A DNA stretch of 5,812 nucleotides from Armatimonadota bacterium (GTDB taxonomy: Bacteria > Armatimonadota > SYMT01). The stretch lies in assembly GCA_020696885.1 (NCBI GenBank), contig JAJFMS010000267.1:1-5812 (forward strand). The letters run 5' to 3'. The translations under genes and the position numbers were made by a program. The notes beneath the pieces were generated by a model. The model was given only the letters and a program-made list of their open reading frames with translations. It was not told where the DNA came from and ran no database searches. This document shows, piece by piece, positions 1 through 4,696 of this stretch (positions are counted from its first letter, which is position 1; each line of letters starts with the position of its first letter).

Positions 1-1106
1 GAATGCTTGCGGGCGGGCTTCTCGAAGCGGATCTCGAACGCGCCGATCGGGCTGTCCACCGGCGTGCCGGTAGGGTTCTCCAGCGCCCCGAACCGGAGGT
101 CGAGCAGCTCTTGCTGTGGCGGCTGGGCAGGGGAGTTGATGCTGGCGCCGGGCTCCCTGGAGCCGTTGTCCAGGCGGAAGATCAGGTGGTCCAGCTTCTC
201 CCCCGGCTCTCCGCCCTGCAGCTCCACCTCCATCACCAGCGCGTTCCCGGTTCCCACTCCGTCCGCGGTGCCCTTCGGGATGAAGTCGCGGTACGCCTGG
301 GAGTCTTTGATCACCAGCTCCACGTCCGCATAGGGTCGGGGCGTCAAAAGCCATTCGTAATAGCCCGTGATGGTCCCCTCGGAGCCGAGCTTGAAGTGGT
401 TGATCGCCACGTCTGGGATCGGTGCCCGCCCGGAGAGAACGGTCGCGCTGGTGATCGGCTGGTCCTGGATCTTGACCCCCTGGATGCCGCTCAGCTTCTT
501 CGCCACCTGCTTACCGCTGGACTCGGTCCACTCCTGGCCCTGCACCTCGTACGGGAACTGCAGGTCCAGGTTATAGGTCTTCTTGGCCAGGTCCACGGTC
601 AGGGTGGCGGCTTCCCGGCCTTTGGTGCCCAGGGACCCGGAGCGCGCAAGGCCCTGCCCGCGACCGCTGCGGGACTCGCTGATGAACTGGCTGGAGGGCA
701 TCACCGACTCGGTCAGCTTTCCGAACCAGACCGGGTTGTTCAGCCCCTTCTTGAGGAGGTCCTGGTATTGCGCCGGGATCTTGCCCCGGCGAATGCTCTC
801 GTCCACCGACGCCCTGGCGGCGATCACCTGGTCCGGCATCTCCACCGTGAACTGCGCCTCCGCACGGCGGTCCACGCTCCAGCTCACCGTGCTGCCGTCG
901 CGAGCAGGCGCGGAGCTGCCGGAGCCCTGAACCACCGCCCGCACCGTCCCGAACCAGCGGCGCACGTAGGCGAGCTCTTCCTTCGGGGCCGGCCTGGCCA
1001 TCTTGGGCGCAGGCGCCTTCGGCCTGGCGGCGGGTTTCCGCACCTGGGCCGCAGCCAGGCCGGGCAGCGCAGAAAAGATTACGAGCAGCGGAAAGCAGGC
1101 GCGCAT
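1..1106 (-). CDS. Secreted protein of unknown family, 3' end outside window
   Basis: This minus-strand frame is open from an ATG at 1106 down to the left edge (368 complete codons, no stop), so the C-terminus is missing. A Shine-Dalgarno-like GGGAG lies 8 nt before the ATG. Residues 1-20 form a Sec signal peptide: a short basic start, a hydrophobic core (FPLLVIFSALPGL) and an AAA-Q cleavage site. Residues 21-42 are a Pro/Ala/Lys/Arg-rich linker, as in many exported proteins. From about residue 45 the chain is a mixed, beta-prone polar sequence with regularly spaced aromatics, for example AYVRRWFGTVRAVV near 46-59 and GTITGYYEWLL in the middle. I see no catalytic motif, lipobox cysteine or further membrane segment. 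A periplasmic, surface or secreted location is inferred from the signal peptide; function is unknown. It is divergent from the exported protein at 1245. A 394-codon plus-strand ORF in the same codon register is its antisense shadow. Confidence 0.85.
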   Translation of the reverse strand, partial: MRACFPLLVIFSALPGLAAAQVRKPAARPKAPAPKMARPAPKEELAYVRRWFGTVRAVVQGSGSSAPARDGSTVSWSVDRRAEAQFTVEMPDQVIAARASVDESIRRGKIPAQYQDLLKKGLNNPVWFGKLTESVMPSSQFISESRSGRGQGLARSGSLGTKGREAATLTVDLAKKTYNLDLQFPYEVQGQEWTESSGKQVAKKLSGIQGVKIQDQPITSATVLSGRAPIPDVAINHFKLGSEGTITGYYEWLLTPRPYADVELVIKDSQAYRDFIPKGTADGVGTGNALVMEVELQGGEPGEKLDHLIFRLDNGSREPGASINSPAQPPQQELLDLRFGALENPTGTPVDSPIGAFEIRFEKPARKH

Positions 1107-1201
1107 CACGGCAACTCCCACGCCAGAGCGGCGATGTTGCTCCCGGATTGGACGAGAGGTGACGGACTTCCTCTCTCCAGAGGGTAGTGCCCGGACTGCG
1201 T

Positions 1202-1207
1202 TACAAT
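1202..1207 (+). promoter_or_regulatory. Candidate -10 element TACAAT for the 1245 gene
   Basis: TACAAT matches the sigma-70 -10 consensus at five of six positions. It would place transcription start near 1214, about 18 nt before the GGAGG at 1232, which is a sensible leader length. No TTGACA-like -35 is found 16-18 bp upstream, so this is a tentative call. Confidence 0.35.
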
Positions 1208-1231
1208 GTGCAATATGCCGCCCGCGCGGCC

Positions 1232-1236
1232 GGAGG
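1232..1236 (+). promoter_or_regulatory. Ribosome binding site GGAGG deciding the start at 1245
   Basis: GGAGG is separated from the ATG at 1245 by 8 nt. This supports starting there rather than at the in-frame ATG at 1206, which would add 13 residues in front of the signal peptide. A GTG at 1242 is also in frame but only 5 nt from the motif. Confidence 0.75.
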
Positions 1237-1244
1237 TTGATGTG

Positions 1245-2459
1245 ATGCAGTTCCCCATCCGAGCACTGTACGTGCTGTGCCTGGTGCTGGCTGCCGCCGG
1301 CGCCGTCCGGGCCGAAGAGGCCAACCCGCTGCGCCAATCCTGGCTGCAGAACGGGGGCAAAGCGGTTTCCCGGCGGCTGGAAGCGCGCTTTGCCGATACC
1401 CCGGCCGTCAACCGGCTGCTGAGCGGCGGTGCCGGGAAGCCCACTCCCATCCGGATCACCCCCGCCGGCGACTCCGGCGCGATCGGCAGCCTGGCGACGG
1501 CGTTGGGCGGGGAAAACGACCTCAAGGAATCACTGGCCCAGTTGAAGGCGCTGATCGAGGCGGAGCTGGAAAAAGAGGGGAAGAGGAACGACCTCGGCGC
1601 TGCGTTCACCCTCTTTGCCGCCGCGTGCGGAGCAGCCTCGGTGAACGTGGAGGTCGCCTCGGAGAAGGCGCAGGAGAACCTGCTCAACGGCTTCACGACG
1701 CTCCTGCGGGAAGAGGGCACGCTCACCGGTGTCTCGCCGGCGGACCGCCAGCGGATGTACGATTGGCTCGTCCTCTCCGGCGGCTTCGTGATGCTGGCCC
1801 ACCAGGCCGCCCGGCAGGCGAATGACGCAGGTGCGCTGAAGAACGTGGCGGTCCTCGGCGATGCCTTCTTACAGACAGTGTTCGGCGTGCCCCCGAATGG
1901 CCTCACGCTGGAGGCGGCGGGGCTGAAGGCGAAACCCCAGCCCAAGGCGGTGCCCGTGGCCTCGCCCGCCAACTCCTTGAGCGGAACCTGGCGGCGCAGC
2001 GCCTCGGTGGGCCAGGGCGCCCGCGTCGTCAACGGCCAGTTCCGCGTCGAGCCGAGCGGCTACTTCAAGACCGAGTACCGGTTCGCACCGGACGGCACCT
2101 ACCGGTACCGCTCAGAGCAGTGGTTCGGCTACACGCGCAGCGGCAAACCGGACGAATACTGGACCCGCTCGGAGACCGGCGCCTACAAGCTCACCGGCGA
2201 GCGACTGGAGCTTACGCCGAAGTCCAGCACGTCGTTCCTGGTGTCAAGCGACGGGAAGAAGAGCCCCGGCGCAGCCCTTTCCAGCCGGCCCACCGCCTAC
2301 CGGATGCAGCTCCACTACTTCGAGGGGCTGAAAGAGCTACAGCTCGTGCTGACGCCGGACAAGGAAACGGAGCGAGACGGCGGCTTCGGAGGGAACGCTG
2401 CATTCCCCAACGCCTACCTCTTCAGCACCACGCTGCCTTTGGAATGGCGCTTCCAGTAG
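1245..2459 (+). CDS. Secreted two-part protein: DUF6683-like helical region plus lipocalin-like C-terminal domain
   Basis: The protein is 404 aa. Residues 1-23 are a Sec signal peptide with hydrophobic core ALYVLCLVLAAAGA and VRA-EE cleavage, so it is probably periplasmic or extracellular. There is no lipobox, so it is not a lipoprotein. Residues 24-225 are mostly helical. The order seen is a charged helix (about 88-115), an Ala-rich stretch (117-133), 'SPADRQRMYDWLVL' (164-177), then 'LGDAFLQTVFGVPPNGLTL' (204-222). That arrangement recalls DUF6683 proteins from memory; no search was done. Residues 227-245 are a Pro/Ala/Lys linker. Residues 246-404 look like a lipocalin-type beta barrel: SGTW at 246-249, an alternating strand pattern, 'FAPDGTYRYRSEQWFG' (280-295), 'TGAYKLTGERLELTP' (311-325), and a final aromatic strand. 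The biochemical role is unknown; ligand binding by the C-terminal part is a family-level inference. It is divergent from the exported protein on the left and followed by a hairpin terminator at 2486-2512. Confidence 0.85.
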   Translation: MQFPIRALYVLCLVLAAAGAVRAEEANPLRQSWLQNGGKAVSRRLEARFADTPAVNRLLSGGAGKPTPIRITPAGDSGAIGSLATALGGENDLKESLAQLKALIEAELEKEGKRNDLGAAFTLFAAACGAASVNVEVASEKAQENLLNGFTTLLREEGTLTGVSPADRQRMYDWLVLSGGFVMLAHQAARQANDAGALKNVAVLGDAFLQTVFGVPPNGLTLEAAGLKAKPQPKAVPVASPANSLSGTWRRSASVGQGARVVNGQFRVEPSGYFKTEYRFAPDGTYRYRSEQWFGYTRSGKPDEYWTRSETGAYKLTGERLELTPKSSTSFLVSSDGKKSPGAALSSRPTAYRMQLHYFEGLKELQLVLTPDKETERDGGFGGNAAFPNAYLFSTTLPLEWRFQ

Positions 2460-2485
2460 CCTGAAGTGCGGAGGTGAGGAGAGTT

Positions 2486-2512
2486 GGGGGTCCGAAGGCG
2501 GTGCGGACCCCC
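2486..2512 (+). terminator. GC-rich hairpin downstream of the secreted-protein gene
   Basis: A perfect 9-bp stem (GGGGGTCCG / CGGACCCCC) encloses a 9-nt loop, starting 27 nt after the stop codon at 2459. There is no U-tract, so if it terminates it does so by pausing or with Rho, as is common in high-GC genomes. It separates this gene from the glycine-zipper gene. Confidence 0.65.
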
Positions 2513-2541
2513 ACATGCCCACACGCCCCGACAAGTGTCGT

Positions 2542-2570
2542 TTGACATCCCTCGAAAACGTGAACACATT
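2542..2570 (+). promoter_or_regulatory. Candidate sigma-70 promoter for the glycine-zipper gene
   Basis: A perfect TTGACA (2542-2547) is followed after 17 bp by CACATT (2565-2570), a poor -10 with three matches. The predicted start near 2577 would give a 126-nt leader before the ATG at 2703. It lies just past the hairpin at 2486-2512, where a promoter would be expected. The leader shows no recognisable riboswitch. Confidence 0.35.
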
Positions 2571-2702
2571 GCAGGAGCATCCCATCCAGGTGCGCGGGCC
2601 TCGGCTCGCTTTGCCGGCAGGCGAATTGGACCACGGATTGGGATGGCAGGAAGTACGGCTCAGCACTGTTGCTGGCCGATGAGCGCAGAGAGGGTGCACC
2701 AG

Positions 2703-3110
2703 ATGGCCGACGACAACATTCAGCACGGTATCGATGACGATCCGCACAATGACGCGAAGAAGGGCGCCAAACTGGGCGGCGCCGGTGGTGCCGCGGTAGG
2801 CGCGGCGGCGGGCGCCGCGATGGGACCGGTCGGCGCCGTGATCGGTGCGGTGGCCGGTGGCGTAGCGGGCGCAGTGGGCAGCGGCGCGGCCGTCGCCGCG
2901 GTCGATGAGGTCGATAACGACGACAACGTCACCGGCCTGGGCCACGGCATCACCCACGACGCCGAGTCGGTTGGAAACCGCACCCCGGGTGTGCAGACCG
3001 GCGGCCGCGCGGTGGATGGCACCCCCGATACGCGCGGGCTGAGCGAGAAGGCCGCGGATGCGGTCACCGGCGACCGCATCGACGACAAGACCGGCAAGCC
3101 GGTCCGTTAG
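2703..3110 (+). CDS. Small glycine-zipper protein
   Basis: The protein is 135 aa. A start at 2703 is preferred because AGAGAGGG (2687-2694) lies 8 nt upstream. An in-frame ATG at 2679 would add eight residues and lacks such a site. Residues 3-20 are acidic and polar. The core, about 21-66, is almost entirely Gly/Ala/Val. Glycines fall at 21, 25, 29, 33, 37 and 41, then after a GPVG break at 44, 48, 52 and 56. These are two runs with exact four-residue spacing, the glycine-zipper pattern of packed helical hairpins. The tail (68-135) is hydrophilic and Asp/Gly/Thr-rich (DEVDNDDNVTGLG, then repeated short DxxTG-like turns). There is no signal peptide, so membrane insertion would be by the zipper hairpin itself. 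Glycine-zipper proteins are found in membranes and in stress-induced envelope proteins; the exact role here is unknown. The ferritin-like gene follows 111 bp downstream on the same strand. Confidence 0.85.
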   Translation: MADDNIQHGIDDDPHNDAKKGAKLGGAGGAAVGAAAGAAMGPVGAVIGAVAGGVAGAVGSGAAVAAVDEVDNDDNVTGLGHGITHDAESVGNRTPGVQTGGRAVDGTPDTRGLSEKAADAVTGDRIDDKTGKPVR

Positions 3111-3202
3111 TCCGCCTTCCGGCGCGAGTGAAGTCTGGCGGTGCCCGCTACCCTTCGCTCGCGCTACTCTCCGTTTCCATTCGCGGCCTGGAGCCGATCA
3201 AC

Positions 3203-3208
3203 AGGAGA
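3203..3208 (+). promoter_or_regulatory. Ribosome binding site AGGAGA, ambiguous start of the YciF-like gene
   Basis: This strong motif is 7 nt from an in-frame TTG at 3216 but 13 nt from the ATG at 3222. The spacing favours initiation at TTG, which would add two residues (M-G) before MESLRDLY. Confidence 0.6.
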
Positions 3209-3221
3209 TTACTCATTGGGC

Positions 3222-3719
3222 ATGGAATCACTGCGCGACCTGTATATCGACGAGCTGAAGGACCTTTACAACGCGGAGCAGCAGCTCACCAAGGCGCTGC
3301 CAAAAATGGCCGCCGCCGCCACCCACCCCGATCTGAAGGCCGGCTTCCGGGAGCACCTGAAGCAGACCGAGGGACAGATCGCTCGGCTGGAGCAGATCTT
3401 CGAGAAGCTCGGCCGGGGACCGAACGGGAAGCATTGCAAGGCAATGGAAGGCCTGATCTCCGAAGGCGCCGAGCTGATCAAGGAAGGTGGCGACGCCGAT
3501 ACCCTGGATGCCGGCCTGATCTGCGCGGCGCAGAAGGTGGAGCACTACGAGATCGCCGGCTACGGCACGGCCCGCACCTGGGCCCGGCTGCTCGGCGAGA
3601 ACGAAGCGTGCAGCCTCCTTCAGGCGACCCTCGACGAAGAAGCGCAGACGGACGAGAAGCTCACCGCGCTCGCCGAATCCCACATCAACCGCGAAGCTGA
3701 GATGGCGGAAGCCGCGTAA
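3222..3719 (+). CDS. YciE/YciF family (DUF892) ferritin-like protein
   Basis: The protein is 165 aa, the usual length for this family, and matches its signature almost throughout: 'LRDLYIDELKDLYNAEQQL' (4-22), 'ALPKMA' (25-30), 'HLKQTEGQIARLEQIFEKLG' (45-64), 'GKHCKAMEGLI' (69-79) and 'AAQKVEHYEIAGYGTARTWA' (102-121), then 'TLDEEAQTDEKLT' (136-148). Known members are soluble four-helix-bundle dimers of the ferritin-like superfamily. Potential metal ligands in helical register include Glu19, His45, Glu50, Glu107, His108, Glu110 and Glu140. I cannot say from sequence whether the site is an active ferroxidase. E. coli yciE/yciF are stress (RpoS) genes, so a stress role is the family inference. 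The start is either this ATG or the TTG at 3216, which has better ribosome-binding-site spacing. The gene follows the glycine-zipper gene and ends 44 nt before a long perfect hairpin. Confidence 0.93.
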   Translation: MESLRDLYIDELKDLYNAEQQLTKALPKMAAAATHPDLKAGFREHLKQTEGQIARLEQIFEKLGRGPNGKHCKAMEGLISEGAELIKEGGDADTLDAGLICAAQKVEHYEIAGYGTARTWARLLGENEACSLLQATLDEEAQTDEKLTALAESHINREAEMAEAA

Positions 3720-3733
3720 GCAGTCGGCCACAA

Positions 3734-3804
3734 CAGAACCGGCGCGCAAGCGCTCGGCGGACGGAACCGGACCACGAGCAGGAGCTGCTCGTGGTCCGGT
3801 TCTG
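3734..3804 (+). repeat. Duplicate arm able to compete with the hairpin
   Basis: CAGAACCGG (3734-3742) is exactly complementary to CCGGTTCTG (3796-3804), the outer part of the right arm of the 3764-3802 hairpin. GAACCGG therefore occurs twice upstream of a single CCGGTTC. Between the two copies, GCGC-GCAA-GCGC (3742-3753) can form a 4-bp GNRA-type tetraloop hairpin. The second copy may be a trace of duplication or give an alternative, weaker fold. Confidence 0.5.
3764..3802 (+). terminator. Perfect 17-bp inverted repeat after the YciF-like gene
   Basis: The arms GAACCGGACCACGAGCA (3764-3780) and TGCTCGTGGTCCGGTTC (3786-3802) pair without mismatch around a GGAGC loop. It is the strongest hairpin in the window, 44 nt past the stop codon. 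No T-run follows (TGCGGGGG), so it is an intrinsic-like hairpin without U-tract, an mRNA 3'-end stabiliser, or a protein-binding palindrome. Confidence 0.75.
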
Positions 3805-3842
3805 CGGGGGTATGAAGGCGGCCCACCCAACCGCTCATCGGC

Positions 3843-3848
3843 CATAAT
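3843..3848 (+). promoter_or_regulatory. Candidate -10 element CATAAT for the cupin gene
   Basis: CATAAT matches five of six consensus positions and lies beyond the 3764-3802 hairpin, as expected if the cupin is its own transcription unit. The predicted start near 3855 leaves about 50 nt of leader. No clear -35 is visible. Confidence 0.3.
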
Positions 3849-3904
3849 GGGTGTGCGGAAGCCAGCGGTCCACCGGGCTGCCACCGCTAACAGGGGACAC
3901 CGAA

Positions 3905-4303
3905 ATGGACATCAAGAGAAGCGGTTCCCGGCCCTCCGGGAAGGGACCGGACGACTACTTCACGGGCACCGTGCGGATCGAGCCGCTGTTCCAGGCGCCC
4001 GACCCGGCACGTGTGGTGGGGGCCAGCGTCACCTTCGAGCCCGGCGCCCGCACCGCCTGGCACACGCACCCGCTGGGCCAGACCCTCATCATCACCGAAG
4101 GGAGCGGACTGGCCCAACGCTGGGGCGAGCCGATCGAGGAGATCCGGCCCGGTGACGTGATCTGGTTTCCGCCGGGCGAGAAGCACTGGCACGGCGCCAC
4201 GACCACCACCGCCATGACCCACCTGGCGGTGCAGGAGCAGCTTGACGGCAAGACCGCGGACTGGCTGGAGAAGGTCAGCGACGAGCAATACGGGGCTCGT
4301 TGA
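3905..4303 (+). CDS. Small manganese-type cupin, GtHNL-like ((R)-mandelonitrile lyase-like)
   Basis: The protein is 132 aa, a single conserved cupin barrel with no signal peptide, so probably a cytoplasmic metalloprotein. AGGGGA (3892-3897) lies 7 nt before the ATG. Motif 1 is '[20 protein letters not shown]' (47-66), giving His53, His55 and Gln59. Motif 2 is '[17 protein letters not shown]' (82-98), giving His94 and His96, with His106 after it. From memory, Granulicella tundricola hydroxynitrile lyase binds manganese through His53, His55, Gln59 and His94 and has Ala40, Val42 and Gln110 around its active site. All seven fall at the same numbers here without any gap. That enzyme cleaves or forms cyanohydrins in vitro, but the natural role of this cupin group is unsettled. 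Database names such as 'cupin domain protein' or 'mandelonitrile lyase' are both likely. The gene stands alone between hairpins, so neighbours do not indicate a substrate. Confidence 0.92.
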   Translation: MDIKRSGSRPSGKGPDDYFTGTVRIEPLFQAPDPARVVGASVTFEPGARTAWHTHPLGQTLIITEGSGLAQRWGEPIEEIRPGDVIWFPPGEKHWHGATTTTAMTHLAVQEQLDGKTADWLEKVSDEQYGAR

Positions 4304-4339
4304 AACGAGGGAGCGGCGGGGTAGGGATCCCGATCTCCA

Positions 4340-4398
4340 CCGTGCGTAGGTCATCCCGGCCTACTACGCGGCGCCGCATCCGGCGTGACAACGCACGG
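4340..4398. repeat. Nested inverted repeat, possible three-way junction
   Basis: CCGTGCGT (4340-4347) pairs perfectly with ACGCACGG (4391-4398). Inside, CGCCG-CATC-CGGCG (4372-4385) forms a 5-bp hairpin and AGG/CCT around 4348-4362 can form another small stem. The arrangement could be a structured RNA element or the remnant of a small palindromic repeat; the sequence does not decide. Confidence 0.4.
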
Positions 4399-4549
4399 AG
4401 TAGCGTTCCGAGCCCACGGGAGACGTTTCGCAGGCGACACGTACCCCGCCCCGTACGGGTACCGTCTCAACATGACGGCTTGGCGGTGGTGAGGGCTTGA
4501 GCACGAGGTATCTCGTTTCCCGCGGCGCGTGGTCACCGCTCCCGTACCA

Positions 4550-4576
4550 TGTCATCCTGACCAACGGGAAGGATCC
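4550..4576 (+). repeat. REP-like remnant, GTCATCCTGA...AAGGATCC
   Basis: GTCATCCTGA (4551-4560) followed by GGGAAGGATCC (4566-4576) resembles the dispersed intergenic repeat of the form GTCATCCTGAG...GAAGGATC that I know from many environmental bacterial genomes. The spacer here differs, so it may be a degenerate copy or coincidence. Confidence 0.4.
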
Positions 4577-4597
4577 TGGCCTCGTGGGTTGTCGCCG

Positions 4598-4623
4598 GCG
4601 TGCCAGCGTCACCGCTGGCACGC
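4598..4623. terminator. 11-bp perfect hairpin, probable bidirectional terminator
   Basis: GCGTGCCAGCG (4598-4608) and CGCTGGCACGC (4613-4623) pair perfectly around TCAC. It lies between two convergent genes and could stop transcription from either side. There is no U-tract on the plus strand. Confidence 0.55.
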
Positions 4624-4638
4624 TCACGCGCGGAGGAA

Positions 4639-4670
4639 GGGGAGCTGGCGCACGCTAGCCACTGCTCCCC
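4639..4670 (-). terminator. Hairpin terminator of the GHMP kinase gene
   Basis: GGGGAGC (4639-4645) pairs with GCTCCCC (4664-4670), continued by TGGC/GCCA (4646-4649 with 4658-4661) across a 2-nt bulge. On the minus strand the stem is followed by a pyrimidine tract, TTCCTCC, 27 nt after the kinase stop codon, so it fits an imperfect intrinsic terminator for that gene. Confidence 0.6.
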
Positions 4671-4696
4671 CGCACTCGTTATCAGGCTGCTCGCGA

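Larger units (their letters stand above)
1107..1244. promoter_or_regulatory. Divergent intergenic region between two secreted-protein genes
   Basis: These 138 bp separate two head-to-head genes that both start with signal peptides, so they must hold the promoters of both unless one is transcribed from inside the other. A short inverted repeat, CCTCT at 1170-1174 and AGAGG at 1179-1183, sits near the middle and could be an operator half-site pair, although five base pairs is weak evidence. No convincing -35/-10 pair is visible for the minus-strand gene. Confidence 0.5.
4304..4696. other. Gene-free convergent region with several inverted repeats
   Basis: No coding frame is convincing in these 393 bp, which lie between the 3' ends of the cupin (plus) and the GHMP kinase (minus). 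Structure seen: a 5-bp hairpin across the cupin stop codon (4296-4309); an 8-bp outer stem enclosing inner hairpins (4340-4398); GTACCC/GGGTAC (4441-4446 and 4457-4462); ACGAG-GTAT-CTCGT (4503-4516); a REP-like remnant (4550-4576); and two stronger hairpins (4598-4623 and 4639-4670) listed separately. No tRNA or known ncRNA was recognised. Confidence 0.6.

Noticed and set aside
3..1187. 394-codon plus-strand ORF
   Set aside because: It is the codon-aligned antisense of the signal-peptide gene, has Arg/His/Leu/Gly-rich composition without domains, and reads through the divergent promoter region.
1106..2032. 308-codon minus-strand ORF whose TGA overlaps the ATG of the 1106 gene
   Set aside because: It lies antisense to the well-supported secreted protein at 1245 and has no recognisable domain; the overlap with the 1106 start is coincidental.
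2484..2702. Upstream extension of the glycine-zipper frame from a TTG at 2484
   Set aside because: It would begin just before the terminator stem and cross the whole hairpin and the TTGACA site. The extension is Arg/His-rich without family features, and the start at 2703 has a good ribosome binding site.
2571..2702. Long leader of the glycine-zipper gene as a riboswitch
   Set aside because: I could not identify any known riboswitch core or a convincing expression-platform hairpin in it.
2337..2957. 206-codon minus-strand ORF
   Set aside because: It spans the end of one gene, a terminator and the start of another on the opposite strand, and has no domain.
3089..3104. Palindrome GACCGGC-AA-GCCGGTC at the end of the glycine-zipper gene
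   Set aside because: It lies inside the last codons, its 2-nt loop is too tight for the full stem, and it is explained by the coding sequence, so I did not call it a terminator.
3228..3884. 218-codon minus-strand ORF
   Set aside because: It is antisense to the YciF-like gene, whose protein signature is unmistakable.
3887..4354. 155-codon minus-strand ORF
   Set aside because: It is antisense to the cupin, which has complete metal-binding motifs.
4300..4536. Short ORFs in the convergent gap (66 codons plus, 61 codons minus)
   Set aside because: Both are Arg/Ser/Pro-rich, lack ribosome binding sites and domains, and run across inverted repeats.
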